From Flaccisagitta enflata (lineage: Eukaryota > Chaetognatha > Sagittoidea > Aphragmophora): a stretch of 64,000 bases of DNA. Under the pieces are notes generated by a model. That model was not told the DNA's origin. It worked only from the letters and a program-made list of their open reading frames with translations, and did not search any database. Position 1 is the first letter of the stretch. The number at the start of each line of letters is the position of its first letter. The stretch is from positions 6,076,001-6,140,000 of the forward strand of contig OZ231126.1 in assembly GCA_965153355.1 (NCBI GenBank), read 5' to 3'. Made by a program: the position numbers and the translations under genes. Positions 22,001 through 37,998 of the stretch are shown here, in pieces.

Positions 22001-22153
22001 AACAAAAGATCAGTATCGTCTTCGAAATTTTTTTCCCTTGCCTTCTATCCCCTCATCTTCGGCTGCCGATGCGATTGCGGAGACGTCCATTTTTGGACGG
22101 ACGCGGAAAGCGCCTCGGCCAAGTGCCTCGGGTTTTTGGAACCGGCAGAGTAA
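16092..22153 (+). CDS. F-box protein, about 797 residues
   Basis: Five exons with matching phases: 16,092-16,627, 17,479-18,157, 19,515-19,887, 21,041-21,775 and 22,083-22,153. The N-terminus is Pro/Asp-rich. An F-box follows at about residues 38-85 (FLPPPILAKFFAYLSTKDRL, then CAGVSQSWRTE…NWRDVCL). The rest has leucine-rich 'LKSLTLW', 'IQSLELAG', 'LKTLCLAKVWL', 'LKTLALDV' segments, as in substrate-binding LRR regions. Such proteins recruit substrates to SKP1-CUL1 ubiquitin ligases. The last exon is a model: donor TTCG|gtactg and acceptor gattgcggag give a 23-residue end (…FWTDAES…EPAE). Without that splice the frame runs on to 21,927 through a TTAGGG-like repeat, giving an RVRVR tail. Introns hold three mobile elements. 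F-box identity is firm; the specific orthologue is not assigned. Confidence 0.8.
16825..17371. mobile_element. Foldback in F-box gene intron 1, TTAA-flanked
   Basis: Left 'TTAAGTAGTCGCATTTGGATGCTTCGCATAGG', which continues to CTTCGTCCCGCTTAC, is mirrored by GTAAGCGGGACGAAG and then 'gctatgtgaagcacccaatagtcgcatcTTAA'. Arms are about 110 bp and more internal pairing exists (cttccgtttttg / aaaaaacggaag). TTAA at both ends matches piggyBac-type target choice. No ORF. Confidence 0.75.
18355..18494 (+). mobile_element. AGTCGCG-family element, copy 3
   Basis: Diverged 5' end AGTCACAGACAAGCGACTCT, then 'tgcgagcggtttatgcaatactgctcctgccca' and GTCCGCGACTGG, with 3' hairpin end GCCGCGTATCCGGCCTTG. In intron 2 of the F-box gene. 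Its middle part is shared with the copy at 62,317. Confidence 0.85.
19961..20951. mobile_element. Foldback MITE in F-box gene intron 3, CAGTGCGAC ends
   Basis: Left end CACTGCGAACCATAAAAAAG plus GTTACAACT is mirrored by AGTTGTAACTTTTTTTATGAGTCGCACTG. TA flanks both sides (19,959-60 and 20,952-53), matching Tc1/mariner-like sites. About 990 bp, AT-rich, with many ATTTGAAA/TTTCAAAT words. No transposase. Confidence 0.8.
21836..22015. repeat. TTAGGG-like dispersed repeat
   Basis: Roughly 85 bp of TTAGGG/GGGGTT variants (21,836-21,925), then AT-rich text ending 'aaaacaaaagatcagta'. It is related, with the telomere-like core in opposite orientation, to 7960-8212 and 57,462-57,680. It lies between the last exons of the F-box gene. 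Confidence 0.85.
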
Positions 22154-22622
22154 ATGCAGTAAAGGCTACTGTAAAAGCGTGGAGAAAGACTCAAAGCGGC
22201 GGCACCCAAACTTTTCATTGTTTGATAGTTAACTGTAGGTCGAGTCTCTCAAAACTGTCTTGATTGATATCTGTAGGTCTAGTCTTGCAATAACTAGGAA
22301 TAACTAGGAATGACTAGCAAGGACATTTTCTGCGCTCTTGCTTCTAATTCAGTGATTAGGTTATTTTTGTTATTCCAGTATCTTGGCGATGTGTACGAAT
22401 TGTGAATTTAAACATGATTACAAACTTTTGTCCATTTAACATTCTTTGATTGTGAATCGTCCCTTCTCAATCGATATTTCGCCAACAGTAAGAGCCCAAC
22501 ATTTCGAGCTTTTTTCTCGCCAATCATCACGTTGGATTTGGATTTTAATGTGAGAAATCGATTGTTATTCAGGTTTTTTATTATTCTCACCGTTGAAACT
22601 GTGACCCATTTTGAAAGACGTC
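22154..22622. other. Intergenic spacer F-box gene to TRIAP1
   Basis: Contains the short tandem phrase 'aactaggaatgacta' (22,295-22,320). Another short frame overlaps 22,069-22,263, but no domain is seen. Confidence 0.4.
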
Positions 22623-23196
22623 ATGCAGAGCATCGGGTCTGAGTGCAATGAACTCAAGAAATCTTACGAGGCTTGTTTCAATCAATGGTTCTCAGAAAAG
22701 TTTCTCAAAGGCGAGAAAGAGGACACCTGCGCGCCCGTTTTTAAAGGTCAGTAGACTAGAAGTGCATTCTTAGTCTCTGCTGCATCTGATCCTGAACTAC
22801 AGGCTTACAGTTACATCCATTATCTCTATTGTTGTTTATGCATACTTTGATCTTTCCATTGGCTTTACAACGTTGTGTCTAAGGCTTGCTGTTCTACTTC
22901 TAGTGAGCGTTACGGAGGGACGTATAAACCGATAGTTGGTTATATCTACTGATAGAGATGCGTGGATGTCAACAAAAAGAATGATCAAATGATCGAGCTT
23001 CTTTTGCCATTGGATTTCTTCCAAAACAATTCATCTTCTCTCTTACTTCCATTCTTTCCCGTCCTCGTCATTTTCTGCTCCAGTTTATCAAGAGTGCGTG
23101 AAGAAAGCGTTGAAAGAAAAAGGAATGCAACTCCCAGAAATGGACGAAACCGTTTTGGGGACTTACAAAGACAAAGAAAGACAAACTCCTCAATAA
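22623..23196 (+). CDS. TRIAP1: TRIAP1 / Mdm35 family small twin-CX9C protein
   Basis: Two exons: 22,623-22,746 (ATG to TTTAAAG|gtcagt) and 23,084-23,196 (ctgctccag|TTTATC to TAA), joining in phase 1. The 78-residue protein starts MQSIGSECNELKKSYEACFN and continues QWFSEKFLKGEKEDTC…VYQECVKKALKEKGM. It carries two CX9C pairs (C-N-E…YEAC and DTC…YQEC) and the WF.EKFLKG signature. TRIAP1/Mdm35 is imported into the mitochondrial intermembrane space through the MIA40 disulfide relay. There it stabilises PRELI/Ups proteins that transfer phosphatidic acid or phosphatidylserine. Length matches the family (about 76-80 aa). The next gene starts 69 bp after its stop. Confidence 0.95.
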
Positions 23197-23265
23197 TTCT
23201 ACAATTTTTTAAGTGACTTGGTGGGCGGAAAAAAAGGTCACCAAAATTGACAGTACACGTCAAAC

Positions 23266-28387
<5,122 letters not shown>

Positions 28388-28494
28388 GTGAGAAGTTATC
28401 AAATGGAGTTTAACGGATTCATTGAGGGAGAGTTAGTATCGAGCATCAATCACTGTATGTTAGCTAGTGACGCGCGGTCACAATATCGTTGCGG

Positions 28495-28653
28495 ACCGGT
28501 GGGCAGGGCATCCAATCCCCAGCCTCACCCAACCCCGTCCCCCTCCCACACACACGCACACCCACAACAACAACTGCAGCGTTCCTGGCGTTTTCAACTT
28601 GAGCGTAACGGACCGACGGACAAAGCCTCTAATAGATTTGCGTGTCCGCAACT
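28495..28653 (-). mobile_element. AGTCGCG-family element, copy 5 (minus, 3'-truncated)
   Basis: On the minus strand it reads TTTAGTTGCGGACACGCAAAT then 'tctattagaggctttgtccgtcggtccgtt', and near the other end 'ccctgcccaccggtccgcaac'. The terminal GGCCG…CGGCC hairpin is missing. It contains a short CACACA stretch. Confidence 0.7.
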
Positions 28654-29200
28654 AAAATTATTGCACGGGTTTCAAGTGATTTCCTGAGCCTCAGTTTGTC
28701 CAAGGCAAGCATGCTGGATTCGTGTATTTTCATTAAACCTCATTTAAGTTTTTACTTATGTCGAGGTGCAAACAAAGATAAAATTTTGGTTTCAGTCTCT
28801 TTTCATAACTATATTAGTCCAAATCCCTTTGCTCCAACAATGAGAATGTCTATAAACACGACCAGATATTGGTATATGGGCCAATTATAAACTGATTTGT
28901 GCAATTTTCAACCCCCTAACTCAATTTCCCATAGAGGATAAATTGAAATTAAGTTTCCTTATGAACTAAAACCCTCGCGAGCACGTAATTTCGGAAATAG
29001 CGCCTAAGCGAGCGCCAATTGAAACAACAAAAATAAAGCTAATGTGTTACAACAATTGGACCTAACTTTTATGAGGCAGATTATGCCATGAAAGCTGATT
29101 TCTGTGAAAAACTTTTAATTAAGTTGAATAGCTGCTTCTTTTTGATACTTCTTCTGCCTCTTTTCATATTCTTTTCTTTTTTCTCCATATTTCTTTACTC
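28654..29200. other. No supported gene
   Basis: AT-rich DNA where the last TLDc exon was expected. None of the frames carries an EVWG-type end. Confidence 0.4.
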
Positions 29201-29202
<2 letters not shown>

Positions 29203-29267
<65 letters not shown>

Positions 29268-29275
29268 TTTTTCCT
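29203..29275. repeat. (CT)n microsatellite plus T-run
   Basis: CT dinucleotide repeat followed by about 14 T and a further T-rich stretch. Confidence 0.98.
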
Positions 29276-29698
29276 TTTTTGCATCAAGAGTGCAAGTTTT
29301 TTATACTGGACAAATTATTCTATTGTAATTAAAATACACACACAGCATAAGATACTGAAAAAGAGACAATTTAAACAGAGAACAATGTCAAAATTATTGG
29401 TGAAGTGATTCTGGAGACACAGTTAAATCATTGTATGACTTTGATTGAGCAAAACAACAATCTGTTCCATATTTTGAGGGTAAAAAATTCAGGGTATCAA
29501 AAACCTTGAGCTACGGAGAGTATGGATGAAGACAACAACAGGTTAAAAAACATGAAACCTGTCCTTTAGTGAAGGTCGGGTGAAAATGCTTCAATAAACT
29601 CATGATTGAGTAATGCAAAAACAGGCTCCTTCCTTTTGATGTTTTTGGCAAGTGTCAAGGAGGGCCTGACTGAGAGGATGTGCTTTTCTTCATATATA

Positions 29699-30872
29699 CA
29701 GGGGTACATATATACAGGGGTACCTATGCTAAAAAATTTTTAACATTTTTTAACATTTTGTAACTTTTAAAGTTTTTGTTAAAAAATGTTAAAAAATGTT
29801 AAAAAATGGTAATGAAAAAACTCTCAAAAGGTTATCAAAATGTTTTGAATATGTTAAAAAATGTTATAAGAATATCATGAAAGAATATCATGAAATAATT
29901 AAGAAAATAACACATTGTCAAAAAAGTTAATAAATGTTGAAAACTAATATATTAGGATAACTTGAAACAAGAAATTGTTAAAAATGTTAAAAAATTTTAA
30001 AAATTGTTAAAAAATTGTATAAAATGATATGGCACAAATGAAAATGTAAAATAAAAATGCAAAAAATATAAAAAATATAAAAGAACAAGGCAGGATACAC
30101 GACTACTCCGGTCGCATGTAAGTGGGCAGGGGCCATATTAAAGGTCACTAAACCGATTGGGCGAGAGCAGCAAGGTCATAAAATCATAAAAAAAGTGTGA
30201 TAGACCATCCAACTAGCCAACAGATGGACCGTTGGACGGATAAAGCAAATTGTCCAGTTGTCTAGCACATGACTGAATTTTTGCATACATTGTAATGTAT
30301 TGTAATTCTTGCAAATTATTATTTTAAACTAAAGCAAATACTGGGAAAAAAAACATAAAAATCTCAGAACTCTTGAACATCAGAATTGCTAGAAACTATC
30401 ATTTGAGACGGGAAAAAATAAAATACAAGAAACAAGCAAAATTTATGGTTTTGCGTTCAAATTAACTGTTTTCATTTGATGTTTTTCAATGCTTTTTTGA
30501 TATCCTGGAACGATATTCAATGATCTTACATTTTTTAATGTTTTTTTTACTATTTTTTATTACGTTTCGATATTTTTAACCTTTTCTGATATTTCAACAT
30601 CTTTTAACACTTCCTAACATTTTTAAAAATTTTTAATATTTTTTAACATTTTTTAACATTTTTAAACATTTTTTAACATTTTTGACATTTTTAACATTTT
30701 TTAACATTTTTTAACATTTTTTACCCTTTTTATTATTTTTTAACCTTTTTTAACATTTTTTAACATTTTTTAACCTTTTTTAACATTTTTTAACATTTTG
30801 TAACTTTTAAAATCTCAAATTTGTTAAAAAATGTTAAAAAATGTTAAAAATTTTTTAACATTGGTACCTCTG
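29699..30872. mobile_element. Foldback element made of TTAACATTTT/AAAATGTTAA repeats
   Basis: Inverted ends CAGGGGTACC…GCTAAAAAATTTTTAACATT at the left and the complement (…TTTTTTAACATTGGTACCTCTG) at the right. The left end is doubled: CAGGGGTAC at 29,699 and again at 29,715, both after 'atatata'. The right end is followed by 'tatatat'. Near the left end AAAAATGTT words dominate; from about 30,600 TTTTTAACATT words dominate, so the whole is a giant stem. The termini resemble those of the TTTTAGC element (CAGGGG). An AGTCGCG-family element is nested at about 30,090-30,246. No ORF. Confidence 0.85.
30090..30246 (-). mobile_element. AGTCGCG-family element, copy 6 (minus, nested)
   Basis: Minus-strand text contains 'gtccaacggtcc', 'tttatgattttatgacc', 'atggcccctgcccac' and a diverged end GTCGTGTATCCTGCC, following the order of copy 2. 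It lies in the loop region of the foldback at 29,699-30,872, so it inserted later or was carried along. Confidence 0.7.
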
Positions 30873-33088
30873 TATATATCTACACTTTCTTCTTCAGAAT
30901 AAACCCAGTAGGTTTTTCCCACATCATCCTTGGCTCTTGTCTTGAGGGGATTGAGTTGTTGAGCTTTTATGGAATTGCTAGTTTCATCAAATGAAAGCAC
31001 CGAACATATGCTCCAGCCATCCTCCTCTCCCTCAGATGCATATCCTCAGCTAGCATGTAAAAAAAAAAAAAATCGTTGAGGGTGGCCAAAAAAAAGTGAT
31101 TTCTATGTAAAATTACATCAGGAATCCATTTTTGATGTTTTTAGGGCCCTACGAGGGGGCCCCTAGAAACGCACCAAAAAAAACAGCCAAAAATAGCCTA
31201 TTTTGGCTATTTTTGTTGAAAATTTTTTACTTAATGAGATCCCAACCCCCAAATTTTTTTGGTGGTAATACTTCTTGATGTAAGAGACTGAAAAAAAAAT
31301 GATCATGATGGTAAGTGATGGTTGGGGTACCTAAAAAGGCCCAAAAAGGGCCCGTAAAACATAGAAATATCACTTTTTTATTCATTGCGCGTCTAAAAAT
31401 GCTTGGATTCCTACAAAATTTGAAATGGAACTTCTCATTTTATGCAACAAGCTTCCTGCAAAGTTTTGTGGCCACTTTTGAACAGCTTCATGCTGAAATT
31501 ATGCTAAAAAAACCAAAATTTGACCAAAAAAAAAAAAATTTTTGAGTTTTCTTACATGAAAACACTATTTCAAGGTACCTGAATCCAAATTTTTTTTTGG
31601 AAATGGTTAGTCATGCATCTTGAGAGATCCCAGAAAAAATTTCAGCAGATATTTCCAAAAAATGGCCGAGTTATTACGGTTCAAAATGACCTGGTAAATG
31701 AAAAAAAACACAATTTTTAACTTCAAGGCTGTAGAACTGAAAAATTATACTAAAAGTACCTGGAAAATGGACATATTAAAAAGAAAATGCATGGGGAATC
31801 CATTACTGGTGGTTTGGGGGCTCTACAAGGGGGCCCCTGGAAACACCCCCCCGAAAAAAGCTAAAAATGACCTATTTTGGATATTTTTTTAAAAAATTTC
31901 TTGTTTAAAGAGACCCAATCCTTCCAAATTTTTGGGGCTATACTTCTTGATGTAAGAGACTGGGGCTATACTTCTTGATGTAAGAGACTGATGGAAAGAG
32001 AATCATGATGGTAGGTGATGGTTGGGGTACCTAAAAAGGCCCAATAAGGGCCCGTAAAACATAAAGATATCATTTTTTATTCACTGCGCGTCCAAAAATG
32101 CTTGGATTCCTATAAAATTTGAAATGGAAATTCTCATTTCATGTAAATGGCTTCCTGCAAAATTTTTTGGCCACTTTTTAACAGCTTCATGGTAAAATTA
32201 TGCTCAAACAAAATTCGCCCCAAAATAAGCCAACTTTTGAGTTTTCTCACATGTAGACACTATTTCAAGGTAATTAAATTTTTTTTTTTCGTAAATGGTT
32301 ACTCATGTATATAAAGAGGCCCCAGAAAAAATTTCAGCATATGTTTTAAAAAAATGACATAGTCATTCCAGTTAAAAATGTCCTGGTAAATGAAAAAAAA
32401 CAAGTATTTTCAAAGCTGTAAGAATGAAAGATTAAACTAAAAGTTCCTGGGAAACAGTAAAATTTATCTAAAAATGCATGGGAAATCCATTACTGATGAT
32501 TTGGGGGCTCTACAAGGGGGCCCCTAGAAATGCACCCAAAAAAAGAGGCTAAAATTGCGCATTTTGGTTTTTTTTTTAATTTTTCCTTAATAAGGGCGTG
32601 TTTCTAGTGAAAATGAAAAACGCGTATGAACCCGTGAAATGCAATAACAGCGGGAACACATACTCAAGAATTTCCACTGTCCCACGAGGGAGTGAGCAAA
32701 GCAAGTGAGCGAGCCTGTGAACAGAGCAAACAAGCGAAGCGAGTGTAGCGAAGCAGAGCGCTGCAGAGCGCTGCAAAGCGCTGCAGAGCGAGTGAGTTGT
32801 GCGAACGAATGAACATAGCGAGCGACCTAGTGGCCCGTTCAAAACGCAACTGTCTCCGACTAGAAACACCCCCTAAGATCTGAACTTTAAAAATCTTTAG
32901 GCGGTAATACCTAAAGAGACTGAAAAAGAAAGAATCATGATAGTAGGTGATGTTTGGGATACCAGAGAGGGCCCAAAAAGGGCCCTTAAAACCATTACTC
33001 TTGGGTCTGATATAGTGGGTTACAACTATACAGACACAAAGGAATCTCACAACAGGGGGAGGGATAAAAATGGAAAGAGGGCAGTGAG

Positions 33089-33261
<173 letters not shown>

Positions 33262-33554
33262 GGGGAGGTAGTGGGGAGTAGGAGACTGGTGATACGTAAA
33301 AAGAAAATTCGACTTGAAACAAAAGTTTTGGCAATAAATCTGCTTCTGTCGTTTATTGTTGGTTGATGAAAAGACAACTCGCCTAAAACGTTGAAAACGG
33401 GAAGTTGATAGTGAAGTGCACCCAACTGTATAACTTGGTCTTTCCATCCGTCACTTAATATAATGTAAAATGACTCAAAATGACTTACAATGACTTAGAA
33501 TGACTTAGAATGACTAAAAATGACCTAAAATGACTAAGAATAACTAAAAGTAAT

Positions 33555-33640
33555 AAAAAGAATAATGTTTGACCAACAGACTAACAGACGGACAGAGGGA
33601 TGGTCAAAGCAGGTTGTAGAGTCGCGTGCACGCGACAAAA
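33555..33640 (-). mobile_element. AGTCGCG-family 5' fragment (minus)
   Basis: On the minus strand: GTCGCGTGCACGCGACTCTA followed by 'caacctgctttgaccatccctctgtccgtctgttag'. Only the 5' part of the family remains. It lies at the inner boundary of the right arm of the large inverted repeat. Confidence 0.75.
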
Positions 33641-34789
33641 AAATGGATTCCATGACCTTGAAATAGTGTCTACATGTGAGAAAACTAAAAAGTTGGCTTA
33701 TTTTGGGGCGAATTTTGTTTTTTTGAGCATAATTTTACCACGAAGCTGTTCAAAATTTTTTAGGAAGCTTTTTAAATAAAATGAGAATTTCCATTTCAAA
33801 TTCTTTTGGAATCCCAGCATTTTTGGACGTGCAGTGATTAAAAAATGATATCTTTGTTTTACGGGCCCCTTTTGGGCCTTTTTAGGTACCCCAACCATCA
33901 TCTACCATCATGATTCTCTTTCCAGCAGTCTCTTACATCAAGAAGTATAACCCAAAAACATTTGGAAGGATTGGGTCTCTTAAAACAAGAAAATTTTACA
34001 AAAAATAGCCATAATAGGCCATTTTCAGCTTTTTCTTGGGGTGTGTTTCCAGGGGCCCCCTTGTAGAGCCCCCTAACCACCAGTAGTGGATTCCCCATGC
34101 ATCTTCTTTTTAATTTGTCTATTTTCCAGGTACTTTTAGTATAATTTTTCAGTTCTACAGCCTTGAAGTTACAAAATAGTGTTTTTTTTCATTTACCAGG
34201 TCATTTTGAACCGTAATAACTTGGCCATTTTTTGGAAATATCTGCTGAAATTTTTTCTGGGATCTCTCAAGATGCATGACTAACCATTTTCAAAAAAAAA
34301 GTGGGATTCAGGGACCTTGAAATAGAGTTTTCATGTAAAAAAACTCAAAAATTGTTTTTTTTTGGTCGAATTTTGTCTTTTGGAGCATGATTTCAACATG
34401 AAGCTGTTCAAAAGTGGCCACAAAACTTTACAGGAAGCTTGTTGCATAATATGAGAAGTTCCATTTCAAATTTTGTAGGAATCCAAGCATTTTTAGACGC
34501 GCAATGAATAAAAAAGTGATTTTTCTATGTTTTACGGACCCTTTTTGGGCCTTTTTAGGTACCCCAACTATCACTTACCATCATGATCATTTTTCTTTCA
34601 GTCTCTTACATCAAGAAGTATGTCCACTAAAAAAAGTTGGGGGTTGGGGTCTCATTAAGCAAAAAATTTTCAACAAAAACAGCCAAAATAGGCTATTTTT
34701 GGCTGTTTTTTTTGGTGCGTTTCTAGGGGCCCCCTCGTAGGGCCCTAAAAACATCAAAAATGGATTCCTGATGCAATTTTACATAGAAA

Positions 34790-35986
34790 TCACTTTTTTT
34801 TTGCCACCCTCAACGATTTTTTTTTTCTTACAAGAAATAACGCAGCTAGCTGAGGATATGCATGTAACGGCTCTAATGACACAATAAACTCTTCATCATG
34901 TGGTGGCCATTCCGCCTCAACCAGGGATGTTTCTGAAGTGTCAACTTGTGCTTCTCTAGTTTTTTTCTTTGTCTTTGACGCAGTGAGTGAGGGATTGACT
35001 GAAAGATCATCAGTGGCAACATAGATATCTGCTTTTGAGACTGTCTCTTGATTGGCCGGGTCAACAGCATGAAGATCCAGGAAATTTTTGTACATTTGAG
35101 AGGAAGAGAGATTGTACTGTTTGAACAAGACAAAATCTGCTGGGAGCTGAGAGAACATCATTTTCTTGAGTTTTACCTCTTTCCTCATGATGGTAAGCCG
35201 GTCCTGTTCACTCAACTTTTGGATTTTTGTGAACATCTTGTTTACATCTGCCTGGGATGACATAGGAGCTTCATAATTGAACTTTTCTCTATTGCGTTTG
35301 CAGTCAGAAATTTGCTTGTTTTTTGCTTGCTCTCTTGTTAAGATATCTGCTTCTACATCAAAAACTGCTATTTTAGCCCTTGCCATATCTTTTTGGGCTT
35401 TTGACCATTGTGCATCGAGCTGCTCTATTTCCTTCTTCCTTTTCTTCAATTCCTTGTCCTTTTGAGAAGGCCAAGTTAGCATTTGAGCTAAGAACTAAGC
35501 GCTCCCCAACAGCACAAAATGCAGATCCACCTTTTTTTCTGAGCTGCTCTGACAACTCTCCAAAGTAATTTTCTCCAACTTTGTTGTCAATGGGGATTTT
35601 GTCAAGCTGTTCATCAGAGAAAATCTCTGAAAGTGGTCTCAGGTGTGACCGCTTTAAGGTCCCTGTAGCTTTTTGAGCAAGATACTCTGTGTACTCAGGG
35701 CCAAACTCATACTGAATGCCATGCTGGCTTGAAAGGCAATTTGCGAGCATTTTCATTACTGTTTGCATGGCATTTTCCAACTTGTCTGCATCAAATTCCT
35801 CCAACTTTTTTTTGAAAGAAGTCAACTATGTTTTTTTGTATTCTTTTGCAAATCCATCAGATAGCGCGGGTAGAGCATGCCTTTCAATGGAGCTAAATCG
35901 GAGTCCTTCAACAGGTGTGATCATTTGCTTGTACAGATTCTGGAAAATGATTTTCAGCTCAGAATGAGTTGGCCTTTTTGAGGAGT

Positions 35987-36015
<29 letters not shown>
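34790..36015 (-). pseudogene. Decayed transposon-type ORF (minus, at least two frameshifts)
   Basis: Three minus-strand frames follow one another with plausible continuity. 36,000-35,826 reads HSELKIIFQNLYKQ…VEGLRFSSIERHALPALSDG. 35,825-about 35,480 reads FKKKLEEFDADKLENAM, HGIQYEFGPEYTEYL, GENYFGELSEQLRKKGGSAF and GERLVLSSNANLAFS. About 35,480-34,790 is a lysine-rich coiled-coil-like stretch (KELKKRKKEIEQLDAQWSKA) with a charged tail ending VRKKKSLRVAKKK. Joined conceptually it would be about 400 residues of one protein; breaks near 35,825 and 35,480 prevent translation as one chain. No catalytic motif is recognised. Its 3' end abuts the large inverted repeat and is mirrored in the other arm, which points to a mobile-element protein rather than a host gene. 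A (GA)n run borders its 5' side. Confidence 0.6.
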
Positions 36016-36069
<54 letters not shown>

Positions 36070-36095
36070 CACAATAGAGAGACAGAGAGAGAGAA
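35988..36095. repeat. (GA)n and (CAGA)n compound microsatellite
   Basis: About 45 bp of GA repeat followed by about 32 bp of ACAG/CAGA units and more GAGA. Confidence 0.97.
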
Positions 36096-36590
36096 AGAAG
36101 CTCTCTGATTGAAAAGATAGGATTTTTCATGTTTTCCTCTCTTCTAGGCGAAGCCTCGTCGTAAAAGTTAGGTCCGATTCATGTAACACGTTTTGCTTCA
36201 ATTCTATGATACATCAGACTCGAATATTGTTCCTATCGATTGAAATGCGAGTGCGCGAAAAATCTGCTCATTGTAAAAACCTTAATTTAAATTTATCCTC
36301 TATAGGAAATCGAGCTATTGACCTGAACTTTGTTCTAGTCAGTTTGTTTTTTGCCCATACAACATAATCAAGTTGTGTTTTAGGACTTTTGCAAAAAAAG
36401 TTTCAAAATTCAGTAAACGGATATGGACTAACTATATTTATAACTATTTATTGATTTTTTTAATGAAATTTGTGATTTTATAGTTTTATATTATTTTACT
36501 TATAAAAGAAACCCTAGTTTTATAAAGGCGTTGCTATGTTTTATTGACGAAGACAAGAATGAATTACTGGAAATAATAGATTCCTTTAAA
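36096..36590. other. Intergenic, no supported feature
   Basis: AT-rich single-copy-looking DNA. One short frame at 36,531 has no recognisable content. Confidence 0.4.
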
Positions 36591-37240
36591 AATAGTAAAT
36601 TATTTCCCCTGGCTATAAGTTTACGATCCCCCCTGCCTCCATCTCACCTATGGTTGTGTTTAGAGGCGGGCGAGATGTCCGTGGACGATGTCATCGGCGG
36701 GTCAAGGTTGTCGGTATGACGACGCAAACAGACGCCGGCGGCGGTTGACGGGGTGGGGGTGGGGCCAAAAGTGACGCCACCGCAAACCACGCCAAAGAGC
36801 CGCGCCAAATGATGATGGTTCCGCGTCACGACACCAGGACACCACGCCAATACGCCACACCAAAGATAACCGCGCCAAATGAAGATTTTTCTGCGTCACA
36901 ACACCAGGACACCACGCCAATAAGCCACAACGAATATAACCGAAGGAGAAACAAAAGGGACAGCAATTAAGACAGGAAATGATAAATATGAACAATATAT
37001 ATGCAGCCAAGTCAATCAACTGCGCTCAAGTCGCTATACCAAAGTACTCAGCTACAAGCTCTCCAACCTTCATGATCCACCGTGAAATCCTCCACGAACC
37101 TGGGTGAGCTGGAGAGCAGGGGAAATAGTAAATTATTTCCCCTGGCTATAAGTTTACGATCCCCCCTGCCTCCATCTCACCTATGGTTGTGTTTAGAGGC
37201 GGGCCAGATGTCCGTGACGCTGATCAGCGGGTCAACGTCG
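36591..37240. mobile_element. Short terminal-direct-repeat (TRIM-like) element
   Basis: AATAGTAAATTATTTCCCCT followed by about 75 identical bases (…gtttacgatcccccctgcctccatctcacctatggttgtgtttagaggcggg) occurs at 36,591 and again at 37,127. The right copy is directly preceded by a purine-rich stretch, GAGCTGGAGAGCAGGGGA, placed like a polypurine tract. The same pre-LTR text ('catgatccaccgtgaaatcctccacgaacctgggtgagctggagagcagggga') recurs at 57,228-57,279, showing a dispersed family. No protein frame inside. The middle has two copies of 'aacaccaggacaccacgccaat'. Confidence 0.55.
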
Positions 37241-37299
37241 GTCTTCCGTCTTGACAGCCGCAGGATCAAACCACCCAACACTCACCCAATACTGATCCA

Positions 37300-37993
37300 G
37301 AGTGATTTCCCTCTCCCCTAGAAGTCAAAAGCAACGCAATAACCCAGTCACCAACAAGCGCCACCCCAATGTAACACATCCCTATGTGTGTAACCTAGTA
37401 AATCAGAGCCCGTTTAACAATATCCCAACAATGCAACATATCCTGATGTCTACAGCCCAATAAACCAGAGCCCCATTTCCTTATGTCACTCCAACGTGAC
37501 ACATCCTGATGTGTGAAGCCCTACAGACCAACCAAAGCCCATTAAGCTTGTCTTCCAATATCATTTCAAAGCCCGTACCCCAAAGCCATCTCAAAGCCTG
37601 TACCCCAATGTCCTATGTTCTTCTCGACATTGTAGCACATTGTCCCACAACGTCCCACATTGTTCCATATTGTCCTGCATTGTTCTACATTGTCCTACAT
37701 CGTTCTATATTGTTCTATATTGTTCTATATTGCTCTACATTGTTTTACATTGTCTTTTACTATCACTTAAACACCACACATCTTGAAGCGTAGCCATACA
37801 GGCCCGGTGGCCCAGCAACAGACAACAGCATGACCATACAAGAGCAAAGGGTGGGCAGCGCGACAGCACAAAGCAGGCAAAACATCACTTCATACACACT
37901 AGCACAGCAAAACGGGCACTGCTGGCTTAACTTGCAGCAGCGCAGGCCAAACATTGCATCTATCCTCACAGCCAAGCAACTAAAGCCCATAGG
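37300..37993. repeat. Satellite-like DNA left of the BEL/Pao insertion
   Basis: 37,360-37,560 has diverged units of about 60-65 bp ('ccaat.t.acacatcc.tatgtgt….cc.ataaaccagagccc'). 37,620-37,755 has about 11-bp units (ACATTGTCCTA / ATATTGTTCTA). 37,790-37,998 is CA- and GCA-rich text (cacagcaaaacgggcac) like that resuming at 51,236. Confidence 0.7.
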
Positions 37994-37998
37994 CACAT

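Noticed and set aside
22025-22263. Alternative frames after the F-box gene with a K-C-S-K-G-Y-C-K motif resembling a CXC domain
   Set aside because: Only one short cysteine pair, no full CXC pattern, and another frame here gives a phase-compatible F-box gene ending.
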